Source: Canna indica
Taxonomy: Eukaryota > Streptophyta > Magnoliopsida > Zingiberales > Cannaceae
Reading direction: 5' to 3'
DNA length: 64,000 nucleotides
Assembly (NCBI GenBank): GCA_034359265.1
Contig: CP136890.1
Span: 35,568,501-35,632,500 of the forward strand
Below the pieces are notes generated by a model that worked only from the letters and a program-made list of their open reading frames with translations, searched no databases and was not told the origin of the DNA. Below, piece after piece: positions 46,601 through 58,116 of this stretch. Within the stretch, counting starts at the first letter, position 1, and every line of letters begins with the position of its first letter. The position numbers and the translations under genes are program-made.

Positions 46601-47991
46601 GTACGCCTGTTTATTTGGGTGGGATGTGCAGTTAGTACTATTTCAACCTCCTGTAGCAACATCAAAAAAGTACATTTATGTTATGGTGGATAAACACTGT
46701 TTAAGACAACACCAATCATGTCATAAGAGTAAAAACCTGCTTGCAGAAAGTCTTGTATAACTCTTCTGGGGAAACTCCACTTTGAATCAATTTATTGAAT
46801 GTGTCATCACATGATTTTGATAAATGAGGAACAGTGCGTGCCTTCCGAACCCTACATAGAAAATGTAAGCATTTTATTAGGGCAAGATTAAGTTAAGTGT
46901 CACATTAGTCATGGTTGACATTCACAACGTAGCACCTCTCTTTGACAGAAATCATCTGAATCATATAAGGTTAAGAGGACTGAGGTGCACCTCTCTTTGA
47001 CAGAAATCATCTGAATCATATAAGGTTAAGAGGACTGAGGTGCACAACTCTAATTCAATAATTCCATAGTCTCCCAACATAGAATTATTTTTTTTAAGGG
47101 GAGTCCATCATAGAATTATGTAAGGAGCTAAATTCCAGCTCTGCATTGTAAACAACAATAGAACAAAAGCTTCCTACATGCTTTATATGGTGAAGTAGAA
47201 AAAAAGATGAAATCACAGAATGCATGTCAATAAGTTATTTACATTTACTGATTACAAATAAATATAAATTACAAATAGAGGTATGCATTTCTACATCAGC
47301 AATCGTATATCCCACAAAAAGGCAAATTTTTCTACATATAAGTTTGTAATAAAAAGATATCTGATGTCAAAGAGCTAACTCATCGAGTTACCGGCTCTTG
47401 TAGTTATAATAGTAACATATTCACAATTGTTAGTAAAGAATTACCAATGTAGATAAATGAAATAAAGACAAAGAGAAATGGAAACGATTTAAGGGGCAGC
47501 ACCAATTGGATAGGGCCGAAGAAATGGTGGGAGTAAGCACCTGAGATGGGTTTCTGCAATGCCCATGAGATTGAGGTGATGGCTAAAGGCGCGAGCAAGT
47601 GACAGGGCATCCTCAAGAGTCATTTTAGATATGTCGGTCGCGAGCTGCTTCTCGAGGAGCTCTGCCGTCTCTTCCATGCCCGCCGATCTCATATTAACCG
47701 CAGACTACCACAACCAAAATAAAGAAATCATCAAAATATGAGAAGAACAAAAGGAGACCAGCATGAACAGAGCATAAAAAAGAGGTACAGAAGCGCGAAA
47801 TAACCGAGGGTCGGTTTCATGAAGAGGGACTAAACCTGAGCGAGGACTCGCTTGCGCTCGATGTTCTCCATAAAGCGGGGACCAACTTCCCGGTGGATAA
47901 CGTCGTGGAGGAGACTATCTAGGAGACGGAAATTGTCCTCAAAGGACTGCAAAGATATCTCCTCCGCAATGTCATCGGTGGTGTCCGTCAT
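34695..47991 (-). CDS. PPC4: Bacterial-type phosphoenolpyruvate carboxylase, 20 exons, 1,059 aa
   Basis: Makes oxaloacetate from PEP and bicarbonate. Plant bacterial-type enzymes act in hetero-oligomers with plant-type PEPC. CDS exons from 5' to 3': 47836-47991, 47541-47704, 46737-46851, 46573-46650, 44687-44755, 44530-44608, 44377-44453, 44172-44267, 40329-40470, 39680-39814, 39180-39241, 38776-39060, 38556-38681, 38308-38409, 38087-38233, 37554-37652, 37382-37470, 36953-37079, 36678-36884, 34695-35519. Every junction is GT-AG and the sum is 3,180 nt in frame. Motifs: [11 protein letters not shown] with catalytic His154; [11 protein letters not shown] (266-276); [10 protein letters not shown] (720-729); [14 protein letters not shown] (758-771); C-terminal RNTG, diagnostic for the bacterial type (plant type ends QNTG). 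The N-terminal phosphorylation motif of plant-type PEPC is absent. Residues about 326-485 (exons 10-12) are Ser/His/Asn-rich and probably disordered, also typical of this type. The start ATG is the first in exon 1. All catalytic motifs are intact, so the gene looks functional. Confidence 0.96.
40866..41480. mobile_element. MITE-like element in intron 8
   Basis: Starts TTTTTGGTTGAATGGAATAC and ends ATTTCATCCAACCAAACAC, imperfect inverted ends of the type GTGTTTGGTTGGATGAAAT. The interior is very AT-rich with ATTCCTTATGG and TATTCC repeats near both ends. The same family occurs at 54647-63350, split there by a transposon. No coding capacity. Confidence 0.7.
41590..41760. repeat. Small GC-rich repeat fragment in intron 8
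   Basis: AAGTCGCACCGGACTCGGAG and CGCATCACCACGGCTTCA, followed by TGCAAGAACAA. A shorter, diverged copy is at 33905-33970. Probably a piece of a retrotransposon LTR. Confidence 0.45.
41792..42174. mobile_element. Non-autonomous hAT element (383 bp) in intron 8
   Basis: Inverted ends TAGGGGCGGCAGAAATGGGC and (right end read inward) TAGAGGTGGCAAAACGGGC, with a perfect 8-bp target duplication ACAACAAA at 41784-41791 and 42175-42182. Subterminal GGGCCGGGCC and GCCCGCTAA motifs near both ends resemble those of the hAT transposon at 59226-62150, which is the likely type of enzyme source. Confidence 0.92.
42800..43480 (+). pseudogene. LINE (L1-type) 3' end relic in intron 8
   Basis: A broken frame gives [11 protein letters not shown] near 42830 and, in the open stretch 43114-43473, a zinc-knuckle-like [21 protein letters not shown]. 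This is the zf-RVT pattern (Cys-x2-Cys ... His/Asn-x-Cys) found after the RT of plant LINEs. No RT core remains. It lies antisense to the carboxylase gene. Confidence 0.6.
46932..47041. repeat. Perfect 55-bp tandem duplication in intron 2
   Basis: The unit starting GCACCTCTCTTTGACAG begins at 46932 and again at 46987 with no difference visible. It is a recent local duplication, well away from splice sites. Confidence 0.9.
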
Positions 47992-48099
47992 CCTTACAAC
48001 ACCCCTCTCTTTCTTCTTGTGAGAACGACAGATGACCTCAATACACAAAGATAGATAAGGAAAAACAAGTGTAAACAAGCGCGCATACGCACACACACA

Positions 48100-48207
48100 G
48101 AGAAGAAGAAGAAGAAGAAGAAGAAGAAGAAGAAAAGAAGAAGAAGAAGAAGAAGAAGAAGAAGAAGAAGAAGAAGAAGAAGAAGAAGAAGAAGAAGAAG
48201 AAGAAGC
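48100..48207. repeat. GAA/TTC microsatellite upstream of the carboxylase start
   Basis: About 35 GAA units on the plus strand (TTC on the gene strand), with one interruption (GAAAAG) near 48131, ending in GCAGCAGCGG. The near edge is 109 bases upstream of the ATG, so it probably lies in the 5' leader or core promoter. Pyrimidine-rich leaders are common in plant genes, but this length suggests allelic instability. Confidence 0.9.
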
Positions 48208-49317
48208 AGCAGCGGCGAAGGACTGACGGTGTATAACGGTGGTTAAGGTTTTCTTTTACCGCGTCTTCGGGGGAGGGTGGAGTTGCCACGCGTCCATAGA
48301 GGGGAGCGTCTCCTCAAAATCAGGAGCGTTGACGACGGGCTTGACACCGATCCTTGCCGTCCGATCGCTGGAGCACGGCGTCGAGCGCATAATTATTAAT
48401 CAACGGCCACTGCAACCTGGTCTATCCCTTTCCGGCCATTGGTCCATTCGATGGGCCCCACACACGGATCGCTGGCTTCATTTCCTTCATTAATGATAAT
48501 GTATGCATAACTAGTGGGTACAACTTTTATAAGTAGGCTACTCATAAAAAAAAAAAATGTATGAATGAATGGATACCAATTTTAAACTACTAATATGAAT
48601 TTAAAATATATATATATATATTATTCATATTCTGTCGTTTAAAAGTTTATATTTATTCGTTTATAAAAATTTATATGGACAAATTATTCATACAAGTTTT
48701 TTTCATAATTAGTTCAAAACAGACGCATAATAATACAAAGTATAATGATAATGTGTCAGTTTTCAACTCGTTATGCATACATGATCATGATACAAATTAT
48801 GGAAATAAAATTAATTTGACGTACCATCACATCAACTAATTGAAAATAGAATCTTATTTGAGATTATTTTTACTTAAAAAGTTATATAGTAAATATAATT
48901 TTTAACAACTTATTAATAAAATAAAGTTTAAAATTAAAAATATAATACTTCATATCAAACTGTTATTATAAAATTATTTATCATTAATTTACTTAGATTA
49001 GTCTTATAATTTTGTATATCACAATCATAAATATCATAAAATATTATAAATATTTTTTATAAAAGATAATTCCATATATAATTCATATATAAAAGTCATC
49101 GTCGTAGACATCATCCATATATAATTCAAAGCATAGAAGGTAACTATTTGCTATCCGGTATAAACATCATGTATAGTATTGTGATAATACCATACAGTGT
49201 TTGAAAAGGATATTAACTAATACCTGTACTAAAAATAGTACTCCATAAGCGGTCACAAGTTGTATTAGTAATACACTCCCAAAGCTCTTCATTAGTTTGC
49301 ACTAGAACTTTCAATAT
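48208..49317. other. Intergenic region upstream of the carboxylase gene
   Basis: 48208-48480 is GC-richer (CGCGTCTTCGGGGGAGG, CACGGCGTCGAGCG) and is the likely promoter on the minus strand. I see no certain TATA box. 48490-49317 is AT-rich with a TA run at about 48609 and no gene. Confidence 0.5.
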
Positions 49318-50410
49318 TAGGGATGACAATGGGTTTGTATAAATGGGTATTTACCCATCCCAGACCCTGATAGGTCATTAGTGGGTTTTGCTCGTTGGGT
49401 CGTAGGATGGGTATAGGATTTTGAGGTACAAACCCTGTAGAGTTTGGGACGGGTTCAGGATTTTAGTCTAAAATCCGTCCCAAACCCGTTAAAGGTAAAA
49501 TTACTTAAATATCATTCATATTATCTAATATATACTTATATAGGGATAATTATGTCTTTTTAGTTATATCCTAATTCCTAACCCATTATATAATATAGAT
49601 AAATTAATAATACATTATTTTAATTCACCCGATTCACCCGGTCACCCGATGCCTCACTGCCTCAGCCATCTGCCCGACTGCCCTCACGTCCGCTCGCCGC
49701 CTCGCTGCCCCTCCTTTCGCTAGATCGCCCTCTCGCCGCTCCTCAATCACGCGACCGCTTCTCTCGTGACCGCCGCTCAATCTCGATGCCTCTCAACAAT
49801 AGCCGGTCGCCTCTCAACAACAATCGATTGCCTCTCAACAGAGCCGACCGCCAATCGATGTACTTCTCCGATGATTGCTTCTCCCAACGCCTCTCAACAG
49901 CAATCGGTCGCCTCGATCTACTTCTCCCGATGGACCCGACGCCGCGATCAGCTCCGCCGACTGCTTCTCCCGACACCTCTCAACAGCAGTCGGCCGCCTC
50001 GATCTACTTCTCCCGGCGAACCCAATGTCGTGATCTGCTCCGATGATTGCTTCTCCCGACGGACCCGACGCTGCGATTTGCTTCTCCTGACGCTGCGACG
50101 CGGACACCGAACGCCCCTTGATCTGATTCTTAGGTTTTTTCTAATTTTTTTTACTTTTTTCTTACCTGCCGCCTGCAATTATTTACTGTTGATTTTTGCA
50201 TGAAAGAAGCTATTTTTCTTGCTTGTTTTCTAATTGTTACCTGCCGCCTGCTCCTATTGATTCTTTGCATGAAAGAAGTCATTTTTTCTTTAGATAATTG
50301 ATAGTCTTTACTAGCTCTTGATAGTCACTGATACTAGCTCAGATAATTGATTTTATTATTTAAATTAGCTTACTGTTTAAATATTGTGATAATTATGTTG
50401 TGATATGTAA

Positions 50411-50455
<45 letters not shown>

Positions 50456-50629
50456 GTTAACGGGCGAAAAGCGGGTTCCCAGTGGGTACCCGTTAAATTA
50501 ATGGGATGGGTTTGGGAATTACCCTTCAAAATACTAACGGATTTGGAACAGATTTAGGATTGAATTTTCTTAATGGGTTTGAGATAGGATTGGCTTCGCC
50601 GTCCCAAACCCGCCCTAGTGCCATCCCTA
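49318..50629. mobile_element. Non-autonomous hAT element, 1.3 kb
   Basis: Inverted ends TAGGGATGACAATGGG and (right, read inward) TAGGGATGGCACTAGGG, with a perfect 8-bp target duplication TTCAATAT at 49310-49317 and 50630-50637. The inside holds a GC-rich minisatellite-like stretch at about 49740-50110, repeating TGCTTCTCCCGAC, CCTCTCAACAGC and ATCTACTTCTCC, and a TA microsatellite at about 50417-50450. Open frames in the GC-rich stretch are by-products of the repeat. No transposase. Confidence 0.92.
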
Positions 50630-50639
50630 TTCAATATTG

Positions 50640-51114
50640 TGAATACTCATTTTACCCTCAGTCAAAAATTAAAAAATAATAAAAATATATTTAAAAATAT
50701 TTAAAAATAATTTTAATTTATGAAATATTTTAATGATAAAAATATATTATATAATTTTATATTATATTATATTATATTATTATTATAATATATATTATAT
50801 TATATTATATAGGTTAGTCGACTAGTCTATACAGACTAGTATTATACGGGCTAGTACATGTCTGCACCAAATATTGTATAATAATAGTATAATACAGGCT
50901 AATACTATACAACTTAGTCAATACAGACTAGTACTATACGGGCTAGTACTATACAATGTACCAAGCGGGCCCTTAATGTCTTAAACATAAGAAAAATTAT
51001 AATTCTTCTCGACGAGTTTTCGTACGTTGATAACATTATATGATAGTTTCACTGTCTATTGTAGTGAAAATATCTTTTTCAACAAATATGATCAAACAAT
51101 CACACAAGAACTAA
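50640..51114. other. AT-rich repeat stretch
   Basis: ATTAT/TATAT runs (50755-50812), then repeated ACTAGTACTATACGGGCTAGT-like phrases at about 50835-50965 that can pair with one another. It may be a MITE. No gene. Confidence 0.4.
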
Positions 51115-51730
51115 TCTCTCATACTATTGCGTAGTCAATTCTTCACAATCTTCATAGTAGAAAATGTAAGCAATATATAAAATTAAGGCTAAAGTGATAA
51201 GCATATATACCAATAGATATAGAACATGTTTCTTATACTTCACCATCTCTGCAATAAGATCAGTAATTTCAGAAGGATTCAAAAATCCTTGATGAGATTT
51301 CATATCAATAATATATGATTTCAATTGATTATTAAGAAGAGCAATCTTAACTAACGGGAATTCAGCTGGATAAAATTGAGAAAGACAAAATAATTTTCTT
51401 TTATCAAAAGAGGAGAATGCATCAACTTTGTAACGATGCAAGTAGGTGTTTCTTTTAACATTGTGTCGAGGACGTCCCACACTCGCATATACATCACTCA
51501 TGTCATGGACATTTATATTTATCTTGTTACAGAACAAATCAATGTCTTCCAACAAATTATCTTATCCATCGTCTCTAAATTTTTGTAAATGTTGTTTGGT
51601 TATTTGCACTGACCGCATTGCATTCACAACATCTTGGTCTTTTCTTTGTAATCCCTTTAACAAAAGTAATGTTTCACCTTTTTGTTCTCAATTTGCACTT
51701 TCTCAAACAAATTCAAGCACATAAATAACA
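51115..51730 (-). pseudogene. hAT-family transposase relic (zinc finger MYM/TTF-type)
   Basis: The open part (51124-51555) contains DVYASVGRPRHN, FPLVKIALLNNQLKSYIIDM and LYLLVYMLITLALIL, which matches the C-terminal half of plant hAT-like proteins of the zinc-finger-MYM 1/DUF4371 group. Upstream in phase are QRKDQDVVNAM and KFRDDG with stops. The N-terminal zinc finger and the catalytic part are absent. The relic ends at the LTR that begins at 51748. Confidence 0.7.
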
Positions 51731-51747
51731 ACAAAAAATAGCTTAAT

Positions 51748-54646
51748 TGTCACGCCCCAAAATCTAGGGTCACGTGATCGGCCGGAGTACATGTCTATAC
51801 TCTGAAGCCTATCCAAACTATGAATACCAATGCGGAAATAATAAATAATAACCGTGTTCACAATGAATGGAAAAGAATAAGGGTTAGTTACAAAATATAT
51901 CTCAACTTTTGACGTATTTTCCTAATCTATCCTCATTTTCTAATTTTTTCAATTCAGTACACCACTTTTTGATTTGTTACAAATCTATCACATCGTCTAC
52001 CCAGCATCAACTTTGTCGTCTGAATGCTAACGTGGCTAATAATCCCAGTCAGCATTTAGACGCGAATTTTTTTTTTGACCCCACTAGACCCAGTCAGCAA
52101 TCATTTAATGGTTAATTACAAAATATATCCCGACTTTTGACGTATTTCCCTAATCTATCCCCACTTTCTAATTTTTCTAATTCAGTACGTCATTTTTCGA
52201 TTTGTTACAAATCTATTCCATTGTCTACCTAATGTCAACTTCGTAATTTTCAATAGAGAGAAAAAATCTCTCTTCTATTGAAAATTTTCTTGTCAAAACA
52301 AAGCCTACAACGGGAAATCATATTTAACAGTGTCATCACTGCTGAAAAATTTTACAGTATCATATGAAATCCTACATTTAACAGTATCATCATTGATGGG
52401 AAATTTCTAGTATTTATACTAACCATACCAGACGAAAGGGGGAAAAGCGAGCGAGTAGGTAAAAATTAATAAAGATATATCAGAGTCGACAGAGATGAAG
52501 ACATGGAGCATGAAGTGATGCAGGCGATGTCGGGGATTTAGAGAAAGGCGGGCGGTGAGCAGGCGACAAGGTCAGGGAAGAGAAGAGCATGCGATTTTAA
52601 AGGTGTAATTTTTTTAATTAACTTGTCGTGATTTGCAGACTGGATTTGGTGGGGTCGGAAAAAAATAAGTTAAAGTTCGCGTCTGAATGCTGACTGTGAT
52701 TATTAGTCACGTCAGTATTCAAATGACGAAGTTGACGCTGGGTAGATGGTGGGATAGATTTATTGTAACAAATAGGAAAGTTGTGTACTGAATTGGAAAA
52801 ATTGGAAAGTGGTGATAGATTAGAGAAACACGTCAAAAGTCAGGATATATTTTATAATTAACCCTGTTGCTGACTGGGTTTGGTGGGGCCGAAAAAAAAA
52901 GTTTAAAAAAATTGCATATGAATGCTGACTGAGATTATTAGTCACGTCAGCAGCACCACGTTAGCATTCAGTTGGCAAAGTTGACGCTGGGTAGACAGTG
53001 GGATAGATTTGTAACAAATCGAAAAGTTGTGTACTTAATTGGAAAAATTGGAAAGTGATGATAGATTAGGGAAACACGTCAAAAGTTGAGATATATTTTA
53101 TAATTAACCCAAAGAATAAATGCATAACTAGTGGAATATTTAAACACCAACATGTTTATAAATTTAGGTTATCAACCAACATATGATACAATGCATAACC
53201 ACTTTAGAACTCGACTACGACTTACTCGTCACAAGACCTGTTGCCTTAACTCGTCATCCTAGCTGCGCCACGTAGGTACATCAGTACCTCTACTGATCTG
53301 GAGGTGTAATAAATACAATAACAAACGAGTGTGAGTTCATAAAGAACTCAGTGAGTGGCTCGTTCCCCAACCATCTCTAAAGTCACTAAATTCAATCATA
53401 TTCCATATGATTTCAATCATCAAATATAACCATAATGATCCATATATATATATATACATGCAATTCATATAAAGAGAATACCACCATAACCACAACCCAG
53501 TAAATTATATGTTCATATAGTTCATGCAATAAGACAAATCCAAACCAATATAATAACCTAGTGCACATGCACCCTATCCATCCATATACAAGCAAAACAT
53601 GCATTAACCAAGAATACGATTCGATCACTAGGATGCGCCTAGCGAGCTGCCGCTTATGGCTCTCTGAGCTCGGAAGACCCTCTAGCCTCAAGTAATCAGT
53701 GGTTGGGAAAGCCCTCCAACCAATGCCACTATGGGTCGATCGTTAGTGTGGCTCGTTGACGAGCCTCCCGGTCCATAAATCACCAACTGATCAACCCGAC
53801 CATACTCCAGTCTCAAACATATTCATAAGTAAGATAAATAACAACAATCTTAAATAGACATATGTCTTAGTCAAAACCAAATCTCCTATTACTGTTATAG
53901 TCCTTGCCGCCAGCTCGGGGTATGCGCACACGCATCCCCACTCTAGCCCTTCCTCAAGCTCTAGTCCCTTAGCGGTGTACTCCACCACTCCATTCCAACT
54001 AACCCAGTCTTATATGTATCAAAATCATATAGAGAGTTTATTCACAACATGATATTCACAACGATGATATTCACAACGACGATAAAGTTCTCATGCTCAA
54101 GTATCAATCTAACATAAAGTTGCAATTTATCACCCAAGCATGCAAAATTAAATCATACCACAATCTAAAATTAATTATGCAATAATATGAAATTAACAAG
54201 AACAATTCCACATAATACCAAACTGAGATGAAATAAATAATTCTAAAATTTTTCATGCTCAAATACAAAATTTAAAGTGCAACACCGGATTTCCATGAAA
54301 TCGATAACAAAAAATCATAAGGGTCAACCTTCACTTCCATATTACGCCTTCACCCTTATATTATATTTCCACACCATTTAATATATACTTAATCACTGTT
54401 ATTACAAGATTTAATCAAACATTAGCTTAGACACCAAGGTGAATAAACTAAGGATTTCCGCTATACCGATAAACCCGATTTTTAAAGGTCGACCCTTAAG
54501 CATAGGTCGGCTCTACCCTTTTGCTACATACCCGTCATTATATTCATTGAAATCTAGAAAGAAAGTCCTTTAATATTCCAAGAAAATTTGGAATTAAATT
54601 ATGACCCTACCAAACAAAATTTCCAAGAAAATTCATTTCCCTTATG
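51748..54646 (-). repeat. Gypsy-type LTR (same family as 3647-7495), interrupted
   Basis: Plus strand begins TGTCACGCCCCAAAATC, as at 3647. The sequence CACGTAGGTACATCA (53271) and TCAGTGAGTGGCTCGT (53348) recur at 63675 and 63750. It is cut by a Mutator-like element (51881-53110) and its far part by the MITE-like element at 54647. No gag or pol is attached here, so it is a solo LTR or fragment. Confidence 0.7.
51881..53110. mobile_element. Mutator-like foldback element with duplicated terminal arms
   Basis: Long inverted ends: GGGTTAGTTACAAAATATAT on the left and, read inward from the right, GGGTTAATTATAAAATATAT. A perfect 9-bp target duplication AAAGAATAA lies at 51872-51880 and 53111-53119. 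Pairing extends for about 200 bp, and each arm holds a second copy of the end (from 52110 on the left, to 52864 on the right). The arms thus span about 51881-52255 and 52625-53110 around a 370-bp loop. No transposase. The 9-bp duplication and long arms indicate a MULE. Confidence 0.9.
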
Positions 54647-55079
54647 TAGTGTTTGGTTGGATAGAATAGATGGGGAATGAAATAATATTCCTTGTGTCCC
54701 ACTTATTTTCTTGTTTGATTGCAACTTATAGACAAAGAATATGTGTGCCATAAGGAATAGATAAAGAATATTAGGGCGCGTTTGGTTAGCGAAAACTAAT
54801 TTTTGGTTTGGTTTCAGTAAAACCAAAAACTTGGTTTCGAAAAACTGGTTTTGGTTTCGGAAAACATATTTTCTGAAAATGCATTTGGTTAGCAAAACTA
54901 GTGTCGGTTTCAGTTGGTTGAAACCAGTGAAAACTTGTTTGGTTATAGAAAATACTATTAGTTTTCATCATGCAGTTTCAGTGAAAACGTGTTTGGTTAG
55001 TGAAAACTGACAACTTTGTAAAACTATGTTCACATAATTAATTTGAGATAAAAATCACAAGTGCTACTTATTTTATCAT

Positions 55080-56163
55080 TCTTAGAAAATATTATTGTGA
55101 CATAATTACATTCAATGACATTTCGCACCGATGAATGCCTTTGATTGAACAATTCTCGCTTTGTAGATGGAGCTCGACTACGATAATCAGAGTGGTGATA
55201 TCGTTCACCTCTATAAGGAGCTAGAAATCCAGAGATGTTGGGGTATCCTGCATCGACTACATAAAATTCATCTACACAAATATGAATGTAAGCATATTAG
55301 CATATATCATAGTTGACCATATAGAGATAATTTATCACAATTTTTATCTCGAACCGGCATAGGAAAATCAAAATTTAGCCCATATATAGTGTTTGTAAAT
55401 ATACGAGAGTCATTGACTGTTCCCTCCCAACCAATTTTCACATACGTAAACATCGTGTTGTGGGCACATGCAGCCATTATATTTTGAGTGTTTGTTCCCT
55501 TTCGACCACGATACATTATTTGTTTTGCGGTGGAAACACACGCTGCAATATTGGTTTCATCTATTGCACCAATGCAATTCTATAAAGGAAAACAAGCCTA
55601 ATCAAGAACTAATATACATATCATAGGGCAAAAAATGATTATTAGTATGATTGATTAAATATTACCTTAAAATAGAGATATCACGTAGGATGACCTTGTA
55701 TCTCTAGTTGCACCATCCGAGGGTGTCGTGGTTTTATTATTTGTGTCCCTAATCTTATTACTGTAGCTAAGACACTCTTAAACCAATGGTGGACAATTTC
55801 CGTTGAGAGTTGGTAACGCTCTGCGACCACCCGTACACGTTCGTTGTGGTCAATTGTACACAAGAACATCGCGACACCTTCCTCAACAGAGATCCTTTGA
55901 TCTTCTAATCCAAACCCTCTTAATTCGTCACATAATCTTCTAAAGAGATTTGGTTCCATCCGTAAGTTCTTGTAACACCTTACTCTACTATGCATAAGCT
56001 CTTGCACATATGTCACACCAAATAATGCAGATGTTCGTACTGGTTGGTGAAGCGAACGAGGACTAGTATAATTTTCGACACGTATAGCTACAGCTACCAA
56101 ACACTCTTCCAATGCGTTTTCGAATACTTCATCACCATCTAAATTATTTGGTGGGTGACTCAT
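55080..56163 (-). pseudogene. PIF/Harbinger DDE transposase, broken
   Basis: Exon 1 (56163-55666) encodes the N-terminal part with an HTH-like ERVRVVAERYQLSTEIVHHW; an in-frame TGA at about 55681-55683 lies just before its splice donor. Exon 2 (55579-55355) begins NCIGAIDETNIAAC with the first Asp, followed by YVKIGWEGTVNDSRIF. The last part (about 55271-55080) has DEFYVVDAGYPNISGFLAPY with the second Asp and RNVIE with the Glu. The exon 2/3 phase does not join cleanly. The DDE residues are present, but the TGA and the junction make it nonfunctional as read. Confidence 0.82.
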
Positions 56164-57128
56164 CCTGCATTTGAAACCAACATATGCATTCGAAATTATT
56201 CGTTACAAGACTCAAGAGAGGAAGTGGTACTTAGGCTGAGCATGCATTTGCATTGAGGTGGCAAGTATATATATATCCATTTGAAAAGTTCACAGAAAGT
56301 ACATGCATTTGGTTACTAAAATGAAAGTACATGCAATGAAAGTACAAAAAGTACAAGTATTTAAATTAAGGACTTAAACATACTACTTATGGAAGCAATA
56401 ACGATAGAATAAAGCCAATTAGAATATACCATTACACCCATCTAGCATACTGAAGCATGCCTACTTGGATGTTTTTAACTAGATGTATATAGTTCATAAT
56501 TAATCCAAGCTAAATACATTAAAAAATCATATTGACTAATTTTTAACTAGATGTAGTTCCACAAAAGGAAATAGCAGTATAAGCAATGAATTATTATCCC
56601 CGAACGGTACCATCAAACACACTGCTAGCGCTAGTCTAGATCAGATCAACAAAAGTTCATATAATTATATATCCATTCGAAAGTTCACAGAAAGTATATA
56701 TGCACAAAATTACACAGAAAATATACCTCAAAGGCTCAAACCAGGTATCACAATGAACAAATATACAATGTTGTATATTATCTTCCATCTATATATAGAG
56801 CAAGTATACTAACTACCATTATTGCACATCAAGTTACAAGAGTGCAATAATAATTTTACAAGTACCAATACCACATCAAATTACTAATTAGAGATTGAAA
56901 ATTACAAGAGTGAAAATACAAGTTACAATGCCATATGAAAATTAAAAGAGTGCAATATTATGAAAATTATAAGAGTGCAATAATAATTTTACAAGTACCA
57001 ATGTGATGTCAAATTACTAATTAGATATTGAAAGTTACAAGAGTGAAAATTACAAGTACAAGGTTGAAAGTACCAATGCGATGTCAAATTACATGTCCAA
57101 TTTAAGAACCATTGTCAAGTTATAATAT

Positions 57129-58116
57129 TTAAACTAACTTATCAAGATTCTCAACCCAATATTTCAAGCAATCATCTGGCATTGACATAAAAATATCCCG
57201 AGCTCCAGCATCATCCTTAAGAACCATTGTTGCCTTGAAATAGACTTCATCAGATAAATTGTGAATTGTATCTAATCGTGCAATGCAATTAGGAATGGTA
57301 TGTGGATCACTGCATGAGCTACTTGTTGTTGCATTCATAGACAACTTACTTGCAGCAAATGTATTTAGTGCACTAGTCATTTGATCAAACCCTTTTGCAA
57401 AAATAAGATCAACACTCTCTCTTGATTTACCTTTTTTCTTGGTTCGAGAGGAATGAGGTGCACTTAGAACAGGTTGCTTAGATGATAAAGTCTCTTCATC
57501 TGGCTGATCCTCAATATCTATTGTTCTTTTGCTATGCCCGCCATTTCCTATGAAATTATCCTCCAACGCTCGTTCGTCATCAAAATTCAATGGTTGTTGC
57601 GTAGAGGATCTTGCTAACATATCATTAGCAGATTGATTTTCAAATATCATATCCATCAAGTGGTAATGTTCAGGTGGGCCCTTTTTTCATATTTTGCTAT
57701 CCCTGATTTCTGTGTATGCAAATAAAATACATTAAAAATATGTAAATGATAAATACGTGCAAAATATATAAACTAATTCAATATAAATGAACTCATACCG
57801 AAACAGTATTCCACACTGTTTCATCAGCCTCGATTTTGTTGGTATTTGGATTCCACGTGACGCCGGTATGGTTAATCAATTCCTTGAAATTTTGATACAA
57901 TCGATGAATACGAATTTTCTTTTGTCTAATCTTTTCACCCCCAAAGTTAATTCCACATTTCTGATATAATTTTTCACTAATGTCTTCCCAAATGGAGGGC
58001 TTAAAGTTTATGGTACCATGTGCCGCAAAATATTCTTGTAAAATGAGTAAAAATTCTTCGATGATATTAGTGGGCCAATTTTCAATCTTTTCTCGAGGTT
58101 TTCGATGACCAGCCAT
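57129..58116 (-). pseudogene. Myb/SANT-like DNA-binding protein of the Harbinger element
   Basis: Exon 1 (58116-57799) has a Myb/SANT-like (Myb_DNA-bind_3) domain: WPTNIIEEFLLILQEYF, FKPSIWEDISEKLYQK, IRQKKIRIHRLYQNFKEL and TGVTWNPNTNKI. It ends at a GTATGAG donor. The second part (57659-57129) carries an acidic linker and a C-terminal helical segment ending WVENLDKLV. Such proteins help the transposase bind the element ends. The region between the exons contains an out-of-frame or stop-bearing piece (about 57690), so the full protein may be frameshifted. Confidence 0.72.

Noticed and set aside
48038..48289. Open frame with a long poly-Phe and poly-Ser tract
   Set aside because: It is only the translation of the GAA/TTC microsatellite plus flanks; it overlaps the presumed leader of the carboxylase gene and has no protein-like composition.
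49766..50203. Open frames on both strands in GC-rich DNA
   Set aside because: All lie in a repeated GC-rich stretch inside a non-autonomous hAT element. Repeats open several frames at once, so this is not evidence of a gene.
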